Source: Agriotes lineatus
Taxonomy: Eukaryota > Arthropoda > Insecta > Coleoptera > Elateridae
Direction: 5' to 3'
Assembly (NCBI GenBank): GCA_940337035.1
Contig: CALNHX010003268.1
Coordinates: 90,240-154,239 of the forward strand
Length of the DNA: 64,000 nucleotides
The translations under genes and the position numbers were made by a program. This document shows, piece by piece, positions 53,691 through 64,000 of this stretch (position 1 is the first letter of the stretch; each line of letters opens with the position of its first letter). A model generated the notes under the pieces. It had not been told where the DNA came from, searched no databases, and saw only the letters and a program-made list of their open reading frames with translations.

Positions 53691-54955
53691 TGTATGAGTT
53701 ATTTATCGATTTTTCAAGATTACGACCCCGCTTGTATATAGCTATCTTTAATATTTTTCCGCCTGAATTTAAGTGTGCATCAAGTTTTATTCAAACCGTC
53801 GCACAGTTGCGCTCTGGCCTTGAGCCGTCTCGCTTGCACGTGGGCAGCCTGTCGAAAGTGCTTCCGTGCCGTATGGTGTGCGGTTGTGTGGTTTGGTGAT
53901 GCTCGATTCTTTTGGTGACCGACGCCCACGTAATCTCGTGTGCCGTGCAGGCATTATATTACTTCGACGTGGGATTCATAGCACGAGGGCGTGCAAAAGG
54001 TCACCCTGTTTGTCTCCATGTGAGCCCCATTGCAATTTTGGACCGTATCGTTTCCTGTGAAAGGTATCAAGTAGTATGCGTCATCAGCGAGTACAACTGC
54101 GGCCTTGCGATATTCCGATGCTGTGAGGCGAAGTCCTGCCTCCGAACCTATAGCCAGGCGATACTGCAATAAATAAGGTAGCGTGTATTGCAGAAGTTAG
54201 CCGTTATATAGTTGCCACGTGCATGTAATATTTACCTTTTCAGGCAGTACGGGAAGTCACGCAGGCTGCACACCGGTTCTACTATATTCCGTTTAGCTTT
54301 TGGTTTTTTCCAGGTAAAAAGTCGAAAGGAGGCTCATTTCCTTCCCGTTTTCTCGTTGGGCTTAGCTTTGTATTTTTGTTCATATTGATGAAACTGGGTG
54401 GCGCTCAATCTAATTTATCACTGTTTACCGTTCATTAGGCCGTTGCCCGTAGGTTATCTCGCGTTGAACCACCCCTTGTTTCACTGAGTCTAGTCGGCAC
54501 TTCTTGTTAAGAGGAGGGCAGCGGTCCTATGTGAGTTCTTGTTCCGATTTTGAGTAATATCGTCCGCGCTGGCCGCCTAGCTTTTTCGTGACCTTTTTTA
54601 TGAGCTGACGCGGTGTTGTAAATGTCGTTTTAGACAGTAACAAACGGGAGCACTAGTCTTATCATGTATAAGGTGATTTTATTTACTTTAGTAGCGTTTG
54701 ATCTCAAGTTCATCGGCAGGAGTTTGGTAGGTACTTTCGGATTTTTTTTGCCCTAAGAACTACCGTTGTTCTCCGAAACTGCTTACGCATTACTTCAGGC
54801 AGCTCGGGTGTCACTAAACATTAGCTAAGTGAACGTCCAGACCGCCCGTACCGGGAATCGAAACCTCGCCCGCTCTGGCACGAGCGTTCTGTGTTTTCAC
54901 TATGACCTCGACAACAAGCGGCGGGATTGCAATTGTGTATCATTACGAATTTGCT
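53691..54955. other. GC-richer insertion of unknown nature
   Basis: About 1.26 kb with visibly higher GC than its neighbours separates the LINE 5 linker from its RT. Open frames at 53690-53899, 53866-54060, 53912-54172 (plus) and 53954-54169 (minus) show no domain. At the right edge (about 54845-54930), the minus strand has GAGGTCATAGTG (A-box-like) and GAGGTTTCGATTCCC (B-box-like). It could therefore be a composite element with a tRNA-like head. No terminal repeats were found. Confidence 0.35.
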
Positions 54956-54959
54956 GACG

Positions 54960-56100
54960 AAAGAAGTTTAGTACTTCATCATTCTTTGCTTTTCAATGTT
55001 ATTCAAGAAAGACTCGTTAATTAAATTTGGGGTTTTTAAATGTTCAGCTATCTTCAATTCCGGTTTAGTATATACATTCCATTGGGAAAATTGCTTCCAC
55101 AATACACGAGGCTTAAATTTGTTTATACGTATATGATGTCCGTATGTAGCTTCCTTATACTTCACGACAGTTGACAAGAAGTTTTTTAGCTGTTTATAGT
55201 AGTCACGATTACGTTTAGATTAGTTTCTTGATATTTTTTATAGGGTTTATTGTTTAACTTAGGTATAATTAATTTTTTGTTATCAGTAATGTACGGTTTA
55301 TAAGCATATCGTATTGTTAACGGTTATTATTGGTGCATGATGATCAAATAAATTTATAATGTGGTTGTTCCAATAAACCACTTAATTATCCTTATTTTCA
55401 AGTTCTTACAGGTATTTCTAATTCACCGTAGCTGTGTATTTTGCAAAATCGCCCATGTTGAAATGCTTATAGGACCGGTATGTAACAATCCTTCGATTAA
55501 GTTTTGTGATGCCGTAGTTTAGTTCACAATAGGTTAGCACTACTTACATGAATTGGAATACTGTGGTTTCCCAGTTGTATTTTATTATTTTTATGCCAAT
55601 TAATTAATTAATTATTGTGTTATAATTGTTGGGAAATAAATATATTATCATTAAAATCAATATTTCCATGTGAGTTTTTTTTCAATGTTTCTAGAAATAC
55701 ACATGTCATCGACTAAGGTTTTATACTGTAAGGTAATTCTCTTAGTCTCAGTTCTGATTTGTCTAACATCAAACAAATCTAGAATATATTTCAGATGACT
55801 GGCATATATTGATTTTTGTTCTAAAATATCAACATTTGAATCTCCAAGGAGTAAAATTTCATCAACGGTTATTCCAATATTTGTTAAAGCAGCTTTAATT
55901 TGCTCAAGCGCAGCATTATTAATATGCGGTATGTACATAGCTCTAATGGTGGTAATTTTTAAACACAGCCATATTTGTTCTCTACATATCTTGGATAGAT
56001 GCTCGACTTGTAAGCTACATTATTTTGAATATATAGTACGTCTAGCGAATACAACTCTAGCACTTAAAATTCCATTGCAATGGATTTAGTGAACATAAAA
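54960..56100 (-). pseudogene. LINE 5 endonuclease middle/C-terminus and linker
   Basis: From about 56080 the minus strand reads LQVEHLSKICREQIWLCLKI, then the open piece 55938-55657 with ALTNIGITVDEILLLGDSNV (GD.N motif) and KRITLQYKTLVDDMCIS. The latter is equivalent to the T.IDH-like end of the domain. The piece 55177-54968 reads KFKPRVLWKQFSQWNV and AEHLKTPNLINESFLNNIE, matching the lWk...L..pn.iN..F segment between EN and RT in such LINEs. It continues the RT at 52870-53690 and is broken in many places. Confidence 0.6.
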
Positions 56101-56409
56101 CTATTACTGCATTGTTACTGTGTGATGATGATACTTATAGGTAAAGCACGAAATCTGTTGGGGCACTTCATCGTTTATGTTACAGAAATGCCGATGGTTT
56201 TAAATTCTTAGAATTTACAATTAAGGACACGTTTTTGGATATTTGTGATTACCTCATTACAATAGTTCTTGGATGGAAGTTAAACATAGACCAATAATAC
56301 GAGTCGATTAATATAGCAAATTTTGAAAATAATTAGTGTCGCCAAACATTCGGTGTCAAGCGCATTGAGTGGTAAAAAAAGTGCATCGCCGTAGTTTACA
56401 TGTTGACGT

Positions 56410-57055
56410 GTTGATTTTAAGTCACTATGATTATTTTCAGTCTGAAAAAATCATTTCGAACCACTCATACCAGTAGTGCAAGTACCTACTTAAACGTGCC
56501 ACAGATGCTCTTAAAATTAGTGAATCTAAAGTAAAAAGTATGCTAAGCGCTAAAAAGCCAGAAGATAAGGAATGCTTCCAAAAATTAGTGAAATATAAAA
56601 AACGTAAATGTCTCAAAACATTACATGTTCCAGAAGACCAAAAAGCAGAAGAAAGACAAATTTTAGATATTATTCGCGCAAGTTTAGCTATGTTACTACG
56701 TAACATAGGTTCTCGTTTTGTGAAAGATGATAACAGGAGAGCACTCTGCGAGAGAAGTAACGTTGTTACAAAAAGAACGACTTTCATAAGAAAGTATATA
56801 AAGTTCAGCAACGAAAATTATCAATTTGTGTTCGTGGATAAAACCTGGATTTTTTCTAGAGGTAGATTAGAAAGATCTTGGCAAGACCATTCTATTAAGT
56901 CCGTTAAAAAGGATGGTGGCGTAGAAACACGTTACATAATATTACATACAGGAACAAATAATGGATTTGTGGAAGATGAGAACTTAATTTCTTCTTCAAC
57001 TTCGAAAAGTTTATATTATTATGAAAATATGAACGAAAAATTGTTTATAACATAG
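56410..57055 (+). pseudogene. DDE-type transposase fragment (IS630/Tc1-related)
   Basis: The frame 56540-57055 has an RRALCERSNVVTKRTTFIRK linker, FVFVDKTWIFSRGRLERSWQ and GGVETRYIILHTGTNNGFVE. A sequence of the type YLDETWV...SWQD..KSVK...RFIIVH.G...GFVEGA is known from a group of insect DDE superfamily endonucleases. The usual DET reads DKT here. The frame stops after YYYENMNEKLF, before the second and third catalytic residues. It is truncated on the right by the palindromic cluster. Confidence 0.55.
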
Positions 57056-57089
57056 TTGAAGTGACGGTGGTCACGAATAAACTCGTTCT

Positions 57090-58998
57090 TACATAACTCG
57101 TGCTACGCACTCGTTTGTAACTTACACACACGTATATAATGATGCTGTTATCCCACTTGTATAGTAAATAACTATTATTCAATTTGGCAGTTTAAAGTGA
57201 CATTATTAACTCCATAACAACTTTTATCTACGACCACTACTAAAAGTAGGCCTTTTAGCGCTAGCTTGTTTCACTAAAAGTGACGTTTTATAGTTTACCG
57301 TGTTTAAAGAAATCAGCTGTTTACTTTTAGCACATGTGCTAAAAGTGAAGGGAGGTTCAAAACTACAATTTCGAACTGCAAGTGAAGTTTTAAAGCTATT
57401 CTAGTTGCTTCTTGCGTTACAGGTAAAGCGTTTTTGAAATAATTAAAGCGTTATGTAATGAATACAGTCATATGTGGAGTATAAATAATTAAATTTCGTA
57501 CCTGTCCTTGACAGCACGGGCGTGGCCAAAACAATCGCCAGCGGCGTAGGCTACTATTCATTATGATGCAGCGTCGCAGATGCGAACCTTTCTTAAATCG
57601 AGATTTATGGATTAATAACGGTAAAATTAAGGTCGTAGATAAAATATTGTATGCAACGCGTGCTAAAAGTCGTTTATGCGCGAGACATGTTATGAAACTC
57701 AGCCTTCGGCTTCGTTTCATAATTTTCATGTCTCGCTCATAAAAGTCGACTTTTAGCACTTGTTGCATAAATAGCTATTATCTACGACCACTACTAAAAG
57801 TAGGCCTTTTAGCGCTAGCTTGTTTCACTAAAAGTGACGTTTTATAGTTTACCGTGTTTAAAGAAATCAGCTGTTTACTTTTAGCACATGTGCTAAAAGT
57901 GAAGCGAGTTCAAAACTACAATTTCGAACTGCAAGTGAAGTCGTAAAGCTATTCTAGTTGCTTCTTGAGTTACAGGTAAAGCGTTTTTGAAATAATTAAA
58001 GCGTTATTTATTTAATTTGCACTCAGCCAACAGCCGTTAGGCCAATTACAGGCGTCGCTGTGCGGTTATGAGGACTTCCAACCCCACTAACGACTGTCAT
58101 GATGTTGTATGACCGCCGGGACCAACTTTTTTCCGTGATAGCCGTACCACGAGGCGCCGAGAGATGCAGCCGTGGAACTCCCATCCAAGTTCTGACCAGA
58201 GACAGCGTTGCTTAACTCTGCTGATCGAACGTGGACGCTTGTTCAAGCTACACCACTCGGGACCCTTATGTAATGAATACAGTCATATGTGGAGTATCAA
58301 TAATTACATTTCGTAACTCAACCTTGACAGCACGGGCGTGGCCAAACAATCGCCAGCGGCGCAGGCCTACTATTCATTATGACGCAGCGTCGCAGATGCG
58401 AACCTTTCTTAAATCGATATTTATGGATTAATAACGGTAAAATTAAGGTCGTAGATAATAGTTATTTACTATACAAGTGGGATAACAGCATCATTAATAT
58501 ACGTGTGTGTAAGTTACAAACGAGTGCGTAGCACGAGTTATATAAGCACACAAGTATATTAATGATGCATTGTCACACATGTATTGTACAAAATTTTATC
58601 TACGACTGCCTAAAATTGAGAAAAGTGCATTAAGAGAAATGTCAGATCTGTCATTTTCAAAAATATTTTAGTAGGCAAATGTCATTATGTCATTCATTTG
58701 ACACTATATCAGTTACGTAAGGAAGTCATTACGCAACTGAGTTGCGTAATGAAACCATTACATAACTGAGTGGTGTAATGAGCTTCATTACCTAACTGAA
58801 ATAGTGTCAAATGAGTGACGTAATGCGTTACTTATCCCACTGGAGTAGATAAAATATTGTATGCAACGCGTGCTAAAAGTCGTTTATGCGCGAGACATGT
58901 TATGAAACTCAGCCTTCGGCTTCGTTTCATAATTTTCATGTCTCGCGCATAAAAGTCGACTTTTAGCACTTGTTGCATAAATAGCTATTATAAACAGT
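57090..58998. repeat. modular cluster of palindromic repeats with GTCGTAGATA borders
   Basis: Unit U (TATCTACGACCACTACTAAA ... GGTCGTAGATA) occurs at about 57223-57640 and again at 57777-58453, the second split by a SINE. A hairpin unit with GTGCTAAAAGTCGTTTATGC, a short turn and its complement lies at 57631-57786 and 58848-58998. A third unit at about 58445-58610 starts GGTCGTAGATAATAGTTATT. A fourth, 58515-58853, is an inverted copy of 35911-36245. All junctions share the GTCGTAGATA word. There is no coding sequence. Confidence 0.7.
58008..58265 (-). mobile_element. 5S rRNA-derived SINE, 258 bp
   Basis: On the minus strand the head reads GAGTTAAGCAACGCTG then GGTCAGAACTTGGATGGGAG. These correspond to box A, the intermediate element and box C of the 5S rRNA internal promoter. 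A body of about 130 bp follows and ends in an ATTTAATTAAATAA-like A/T tail. TTAT is duplicated at both ends (58004-58007 and 58266-58269). The uninterrupted site is present in the sister unit at about 57445-57460 (GCGTTATGTAATGAATACAG), which fixes the insertion limits. Confidence 0.75.
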
Positions 58999-59246
58999 CT
59001 ATGATTCACAAAAGACATAAAAGTGTTTTAATTCACTAGAGAATTAAAAAAGTTTCAATGAAGAACAACATATTTTTATGATTTCTACAAATATTTACAT
59101 TCAATTATTCTTTCTCTTTATAGTGTATAATATATAATTACTAAAATTTAGATCAAATCGACGATGAATGGGCAAATTTATTTCTTAATTTGAATATTTT
59201 ATAAATTTTTATCCAAAATTTCGTCAAAATTGTATAAAAACATATA

Positions 59247-59639
59247 CCGAGTGTCCAGTCTCAAAGTCGAACATAGGCAATTGACATTAGTGCATTCGGT
59301 CGTTCTTCATTGAAATAATTATTTTTTCTGTATATAATTTTAACAGACGTTGACAGAAAACACCGATTTACGGCAACTAATTACCAATTATTTTGACAAA
59401 TGATATCGAACTTGAAAAGCAAGGCATGGCATATTTAAAAATTCCCAAGTTTTAAGTTAGTATTTTAAAATAAAAATCGCATCTTGAATATTATTATTGA
59501 TATGATTTGATGCGTAATAATTTTATCTTTCCATTGATACTATTACCTTCCCTGTAAGTTGAATGGGCGAACAGGAATCGGCAAAAACGTGCAATACAAT
59601 GTTAATCGCCCATGTTCGACTTTGAGAACGGACACCCTG
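59247..59639. mobile_element. 393 bp MITE with mariner-type ends
   Basis: The left end CGAGTGTCCAGTCTCAAAGT (preceded by TAC) and the right end, complement CAGGGTGTCCGTTCTCAAAG, extend into a shared TCGAACAT. TA flanks both sides. No transposase sequence is present. Confidence 0.7.
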
Positions 59640-59689
59640 TATACGCCATGTGAATTAAACATTTATTAACTCAAAGATATGATCTCACT

Positions 59690-61060
59690 CGCACTACGTG
59701 CTCGTGAGCTCAACATCTTTTCGTGAATAAACATTTATGTTTAATTCACTTGGTGCATAATATTTATTATATAACACAAAAACTCGGCTCCTTTTAAAAT
59801 GCAAAATAAAACTGAAAAGTTGCAAAATAGTTTGGTGCAATATGCCACAGGTCTCTGTAACTGCAATGAGGTGAAAATTCTGCTCTAAGACTAATTCATT
59901 AAACACATCGAAAGAAGAACTAACGATCTTACGTTTGCGTGACCAATTTGCAACTGTTTATACTTCTGTGAAAGAGAGGAGTGTGCGTAGGAACGGTGAT
60001 GCTATTTAGATTTTTGGAGTGTGTGAATTTACTACCTTGGGGACTCAATATACGTACATACTTAATTGTTAAGTTAACTTCACAATTTTGTAATCGTTCG
60101 TATAAGGTTTTTGGCAGTCCGTGTTACCGTTCCATAATGGTTTGATATTCCGATAGGCGTATGCCTTTTGCATTTTCTTTATTCAGATTTTTTTTATTTT
60201 TAAGTAGTTCCTTCACTTCAGCTGCATTTTTAAAAATAACTTCTAAAGATCGTTGTTGCAGGTTTGGTTTCCCTAATCCAACGACCTACAAGCAGATTGT
60301 AGCGACCTTCGTAAAACTGATTAATTATTTCAGTTGCTTGTTTGATATCGTGGGCAGTGCGATAATCTTTAGACTCGGACCTACATTACACCATGGTACA
60401 TAGAATACAAGCTGAAACGTTCCCGGAGATGCCCAGTGGTTCAGAAAGTAACGAGGAGATGTCAACCAATCCCCGATGGGCCTAGTCAGGAAATTAATCA
60501 TGGCCGCGATCATGGTGTAACCATGGCCGCGATCGTATATTATTGCTGGCACTGTCAGTCGATATTAAATTCGAGATTAGCAGGTTAGGTTTTTCGTCAG
60601 TCTGACCAACTGACGCAAAACATAACCTAGAATTTGACATAGACAGCGTCTTCAACAATACACATCAGTACTACCATTCGTTCTCTTTGTGGGCCCATTC
60701 TTTATTGGTTGAATTTGAGGCTCTGCCCACAATGCATCCATTCTGCGGAACCTTACACCTTGTATGCTATGCACCATGGATTACACTACATCATAAATGA
60801 TTCTATTTGACGCGCTTTTGTTTCTTTCTTTAAATTCGTTTATAATTGTTTAATAAGAATAGTCTTATATCGCAGGTAAATATTTTTGTTTGAGTTTCTC
60901 CACTTGGGCTGTTAATTTATTTAACATTTGTTATAATTCTAGAACTTCGTTTATTTGGAGCGCACAGTTATCACAATGGAATGTCGCTTTTCGCTTTACA
61001 ACGGCGGTGGTGAAAAGTTGCGCATCAGTTGCTGGAGAGGCCCGAACAGGTAGGGAGTAA
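59690..61060 (-). pseudogene. LINE 5, 5' part: ORF1-like remnants and endonuclease N-terminus
   Basis: Minus strand, in order. At about 61030-60890, KATFHCDNCALQINEVLEL then QMLNKLTAQVEKLKQKYL, a Cys-pair plus coiled coil as in LINE ORF1 proteins. At about 60400-60080, KDYRTAHDIKQATEIINQFY and AAEVKELLKNKKNLNKENAK, an unrecognised but clearly protein-like charged region with one frameshift. At about 59906-59840, FNELVLEQNFHLIAVTETC, which fits the ...II.VTETW start of an AP-like endonuclease. Order and strand agree with the rest of LINE 5 at 56100-52870. Confidence 0.45.
60550..60650. mobile_element. small palindromic MITE related to 1818-2378
   Basis: CACTGTCAGTCGATATTAAA and CTAGAATTTGACATAGACAG bracket an inverted GGTTAGGTTTTTCGTCAGT. 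The same words make up the arms of the 561 bp inverted repeat near 2 kb. Confidence 0.6.
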
Positions 61061-61933
61061 TGGTAACCTGAATTTATCACAAATTAATATAATATCCTTT
61101 TCATAAGAAATTTGTCTCAACACAATCAGAACAATTCTTTATCAGAGGCATAACTTACAAGCAGATGCAAAGACTGGCAGAAATATCAATTATTCGTCAG
61201 TTTTCACTCAGCAATTTACTATTTTAACAGAGCACAGCACAGCACAGCACAAATTTAAATAAGTAACCATCAAAATAACAGAACATTTTAAGTAACTAAT
61301 TGTGCCTTTGAAAACTTTATGTAGACCCTGTAAAAGGGATTTCAAATTACTGCACGTATATTTTGTAAAGTTGGGAGAAAAAGTTTGCAGTTCGTTAACT
61401 CCAGTTATTACATAATTAATGCTCTACCCAATTTTCTTGGCCTAAATTCGAAGCGAATCCCATTAAAGTCAACTCGTAAACAAGGTTCATAAATATAGTA
61501 TCCTACTGAATAAAATCAAAGGGTTGCCTTGCATTTATTACACAATAATGTGACATAATTTAATAAAGTTTATTAAAACAAATATTCCTCATGATGTTTT
61601 AGAATCAATTTAGTGTAGAATATCGATCTAATTATCAAAGTAAATATTTAATATCAACTAATTAGAAGCTTCTTCATGGGGTGTTAGTGCCTCACCATTA
61701 TTAATATTATTATTATTATTATTAATTACAAGTAATATTACTCTCGCGTCTAAATAACGCCATAAGAAAAATGTAATTTATTAATATTACAGCAGTATTT
61801 ACACTGCAAGAGTTAAGAATTACACAGTCTACTTGATTTTGTATTTCTTTTACTTTTTGGCTTCTTATATCGATTACTCGTGAAGCGAAGTTATAGGTGT
61901 TCTACATCACTAAAGTTCAAGTGAAAAGCTTTT
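61061..61933. other. spacer with simple repeats
   Basis: A (GCACA)n tract lies at about 61231-61250 and a (TTA)n tract at about 61699-61725. No gene or transposon end is recognised. Confidence 0.45.
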
Positions 61934-63096
61934 TTTAGACGACCACGTATGAAAGTAACATTATCGCGATAGCAGCCTACTACAGAAAGTTGACAATTTC
62001 ATACACTAGCACGATATTATATCGTGCTAGTCATATCGTAACGGCACAAAGTTATTCACATCACGGCCTGCTTAATTGTGTGACAAACGTCACTTTGACG
62101 TTTGTCACACTGTCACACAATTAATCTGACCGTGATTCAAATAATACAGACGCTTTTGCTTTATTCGTTGTTCTGCTTCCAACAAGCTCTAATTTTTTAT
62201 AATTGTACCAATAATAATATAACGATCAATTTTGCAAACGAAATAAAAACAATTCTTAAAAATAGAATTTACTTTAAGTGGTCGTCTAAAAAATAGTGTT
62301 CATAACTCGCCCGAAAGTGCAAATATCTGTGCTCATGTTTTAGATCCACTCGGGCTTCGCTTCGCTACGCCCTCGTTTGTCTAATCAACACTCGCACGAT
62401 ATTTGCTACTTTCGACGCTTGTCATGAAAATAACTAATTCGAATCAATAAAAATAAACTGGACTATTCAATTCACCTGTCATATGTCAAAAAGTGTCCAA
62501 TGAAAATCCAGAATTCTGACGTTTCTTGACCAATCAAAAAAAAATATATATCAGTGGATATATCTTCCTAGAAGGTATTCAAGTGACTATTTTAAACAAT
62601 AGTTATTTTCATGACAAGCGTCGAAAGTAGCAAATATCGTGCGAGTGTTGATTAGACAAACGAGGGCGTAGCGAAGCGAAGCCCGAGTGGATTTGAAACA
62701 CGAGCACAGATATTTGCACTTTCGGGCGAGTTATGAACACTATTTTTTAGACGACCACTCAAAGAAAATTCTATTTTTAAGAATTGTTTTTATTTCGTTT
62801 GCAAAATTGATCGTTATATTATTATTGGTACAATTATAAAAAATTAGAGTTTGTTGGAAGCAGAGCAACGAATAAAGCAAACGCGTCTGGATTATTTGAA
62901 TCACGGTCTGCTGAATTGTGTGACAAACGTCAAAGTGACGTTTGTCACACAATTAAGCAGGCCGTGATTTGAATAACTTTGTGCCGTTACGATATGACTA
63001 GCACGATATAATATCGTGCTAGTGTATGAAATTGTCAACTTTATGTAGTAGGCTGCTATCGCGATAATGTTACTTTCATACGTGGTCGTCTAAAAA
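61934..63096. mobile_element. 1.16 kb foldback element
   Basis: Arms of about 490-500 bp (left to about 62437, right from about 62601) surround a spacer of about 165 bp. Both ends carry TTTAGACGACCACGTATGAA or its complement. Within each arm are smaller perfect palindromes, such as one built on TAGCACGATATTATATCGTG and one on GTGACAAACGTCA. The arms differ by small indels (the left arm has an extra TGTCACAC), so they have diverged. The open frames at 62102-62296 and 62740-62952 are mirror translations of the arms. Confidence 0.8.
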
Positions 63097-63131
63097 TGTG
63101 ATTTTTATTAGAAAAAGTCAATATTAGTGTT

Positions 63132-63454
63132 GCCGGGGTCGGTAGCTCAGTGGTAAGCATCCCGACTACTGTTCTAAGGGTCGCGAGTTCGATTCCCGGT
63201 CCCGGTGAGGTTTTCAAAAATAAAAAAAATGCAGATGAGAGCCTCTACAGAATGCCATCATTCGGAAGTGATGTAAAATCGTGGGTCCCATGTTACTACG
63301 ATGTGTAGCATGTAAAAGATCCCTTGCTAGGGTTGGAACTCTTTAGTCTCGGCAAAATTCTAAGTAGGACTTTGACCATATGACCAAAGCATTCGGTGTC
63401 TAAGGTACCGGGTACTCTGCATGCCTAGACCTTGTCCATTAACAAACAAACATA
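63132..63454 (+). mobile_element. tRNA-derived SINE, 323 bp, with 13 bp target duplication
   Basis: The head GGTCGGTAGCTCAGTGGTAA (A box) and GCGAGTTCGATTCCCGG (B box) is tRNA-like, closing with paired GCCGGG/CCCGGT ends. A body of about 200 bp (GTGGGTCCCATGTTACTACG, GGTACCGGGTACTCTGCATG) leads to an AACAAACAAACATA tail. CAATATTAGTGTT is duplicated exactly at 63119-63131 and 63455-63467. It inserted just outside the right edge of the foldback. A clean anticodon arm is not evident, so it is not a tRNA gene. Confidence 0.85.
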
Positions 63455-63467
63455 CAATATTAGTGTT

Positions 63468-64000
63468 TTGTTACTATAGAAATTGCGTAGTTTGTTGCTA
63501 GATTTACTGAAAACTAATTTGAAAAAGTAGTTTGGTTTATTAAATAGTCCCTCGAATACTATTCTTAGTCAAAATTAAGTAGATTATTTTTGCGGTGGTA
63601 GATCACTACTCATGTCCATCGCGCACTCGTTCTAATCGTACCAAAGCGCAATGGATATTCGTGACACCACCGCAAAAATAGTTGACATAACTTTGACTAC
63701 TCATGGTATTATAAGTGACTATTTTGTATACATAAATAAAGAGGAATATTTGCATTTTTAACAATAACACCAAAACACATTAAACTTAAAAGTAAAATTA
63801 AATTGTATTTGTACGTAACAGTAGCTAACATGACGTTGGATATGCAGAAGGATAATTTTGCCAAAAACAGTATACATATTCTACTGCATGTAGATTTGCT
63901 GTTTCCTGATATCTTATAAGTTCCTAGCAATAAAGTAAGCACGTTGTTATATCTGTAATGTTCTCCATAAATTTTAGTACTTTGTTCCGATGTAAAGGTG
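63468..64000. other. right-end spacer with a small hairpin repeat
   Basis: About 63555-63705 forms an imperfect inverted repeat: TTATTTTTGCGGTGGTA against CACCACCGCAAAAATAG, with AGTCAAA outside. The open frame at 63709-63942 (minus) has no recognised domain. Confidence 0.45.

Noticed and set aside
60325..60552. Minus-strand 75-residue frame with ATCATGGTGTAACCATGGCC palindromic text
   Set aside because: No recognisable motif, and its 3' half runs into LINE ORF1-like sequence in another frame.
62102..62952. 64- and 70-residue near-identical open frames
   Set aside because: They are the two arms of the 61934-63096 foldback read in opposite directions.
63132..63210. Possible functional tRNA gene
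   Set aside because: A and B boxes are good, but no clean anticodon arm is visible. The unit continues into a SINE body with tail and target duplications.

Overview
This is eukaryotic DNA, most likely from an insect with a repeat-rich, AT-rich genome. The evidence is one spliced arrestin-family exon with GT/AG borders, C2H2 zinc-finger genes with a spliced upstream border, and a transposon fauna typical of insects (pogo/Tigger, mariner, Tc1, hAT, P-like, jockey and other LINEs, tRNA-headed and 5S-headed SINEs). A beetle is a reasonable guess, but nothing here proves the order. There are no operons, bacterial promoters or CRISPR arrays.

Layout. 1-9.1 kb: foldback and pogo/Tigger-type elements, including a 1.17 kb palindrome at 7201-8375. 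9.2-14.7 kb: a minus-strand LINE split by a pogo-like element at 9928-12819 whose removal, with one TA, restores the RT reading. 15.8-19.4 kb: zinc-finger gene copy A. 19.95-26.9 kb: a near full-length minus-strand LINE split by a THAP-encoding P-like element at 21257-23903. 27-35.2 kb: GACA-array elements, a mariner, a plus-strand LINE and a Tc1 fragment. 36.5-40 kb: jockey tail, an unrecognised ORF, Helitron-like repeats and a 748 bp hAT relic with its 8 bp target duplication. 40.8-43.7 kb: zinc-finger gene copy B, a direct duplicate of copy A. 44.3-47.7 kb: a complete pogo-like transposon with an intact DDD transposase core and a frameshifted C-terminus. 48.3-52.8 kb: three more GACA-array elements around the arrestin exon (minus strand, 50088-50235). 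52.9-61.1 kb: apparently one old minus-strand LINE broken up by other elements, among them a palindromic cluster holding a 5S rRNA-derived SINE. 61.9-63.1 kb: a 1.16 kb foldback. 63.1-63.5 kb: a tRNA-headed SINE with 13 bp target duplications.

Host genes are few: the two zinc-finger paralogues, which would be nuclear DNA-binding proteins, and one internal exon of an arrestin-like gene whose other exons I could not find here. Nearly everything else is mobile DNA in layers. Insertions into reading frames and into duplicated sequence give relative ages: LINEs are older than the pogo and P-like insertions, and the P-like element is older than the GACA element inside it. The least familiar material is the GACA-array family with subterminal inverted repeats, a 3' hairpin and, in some copies, tRNA-like modules; the 5S SINE; and the symmetric palindromes that extend past transposon ends. 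I had no database access, so family names rest on motifs I recognise.
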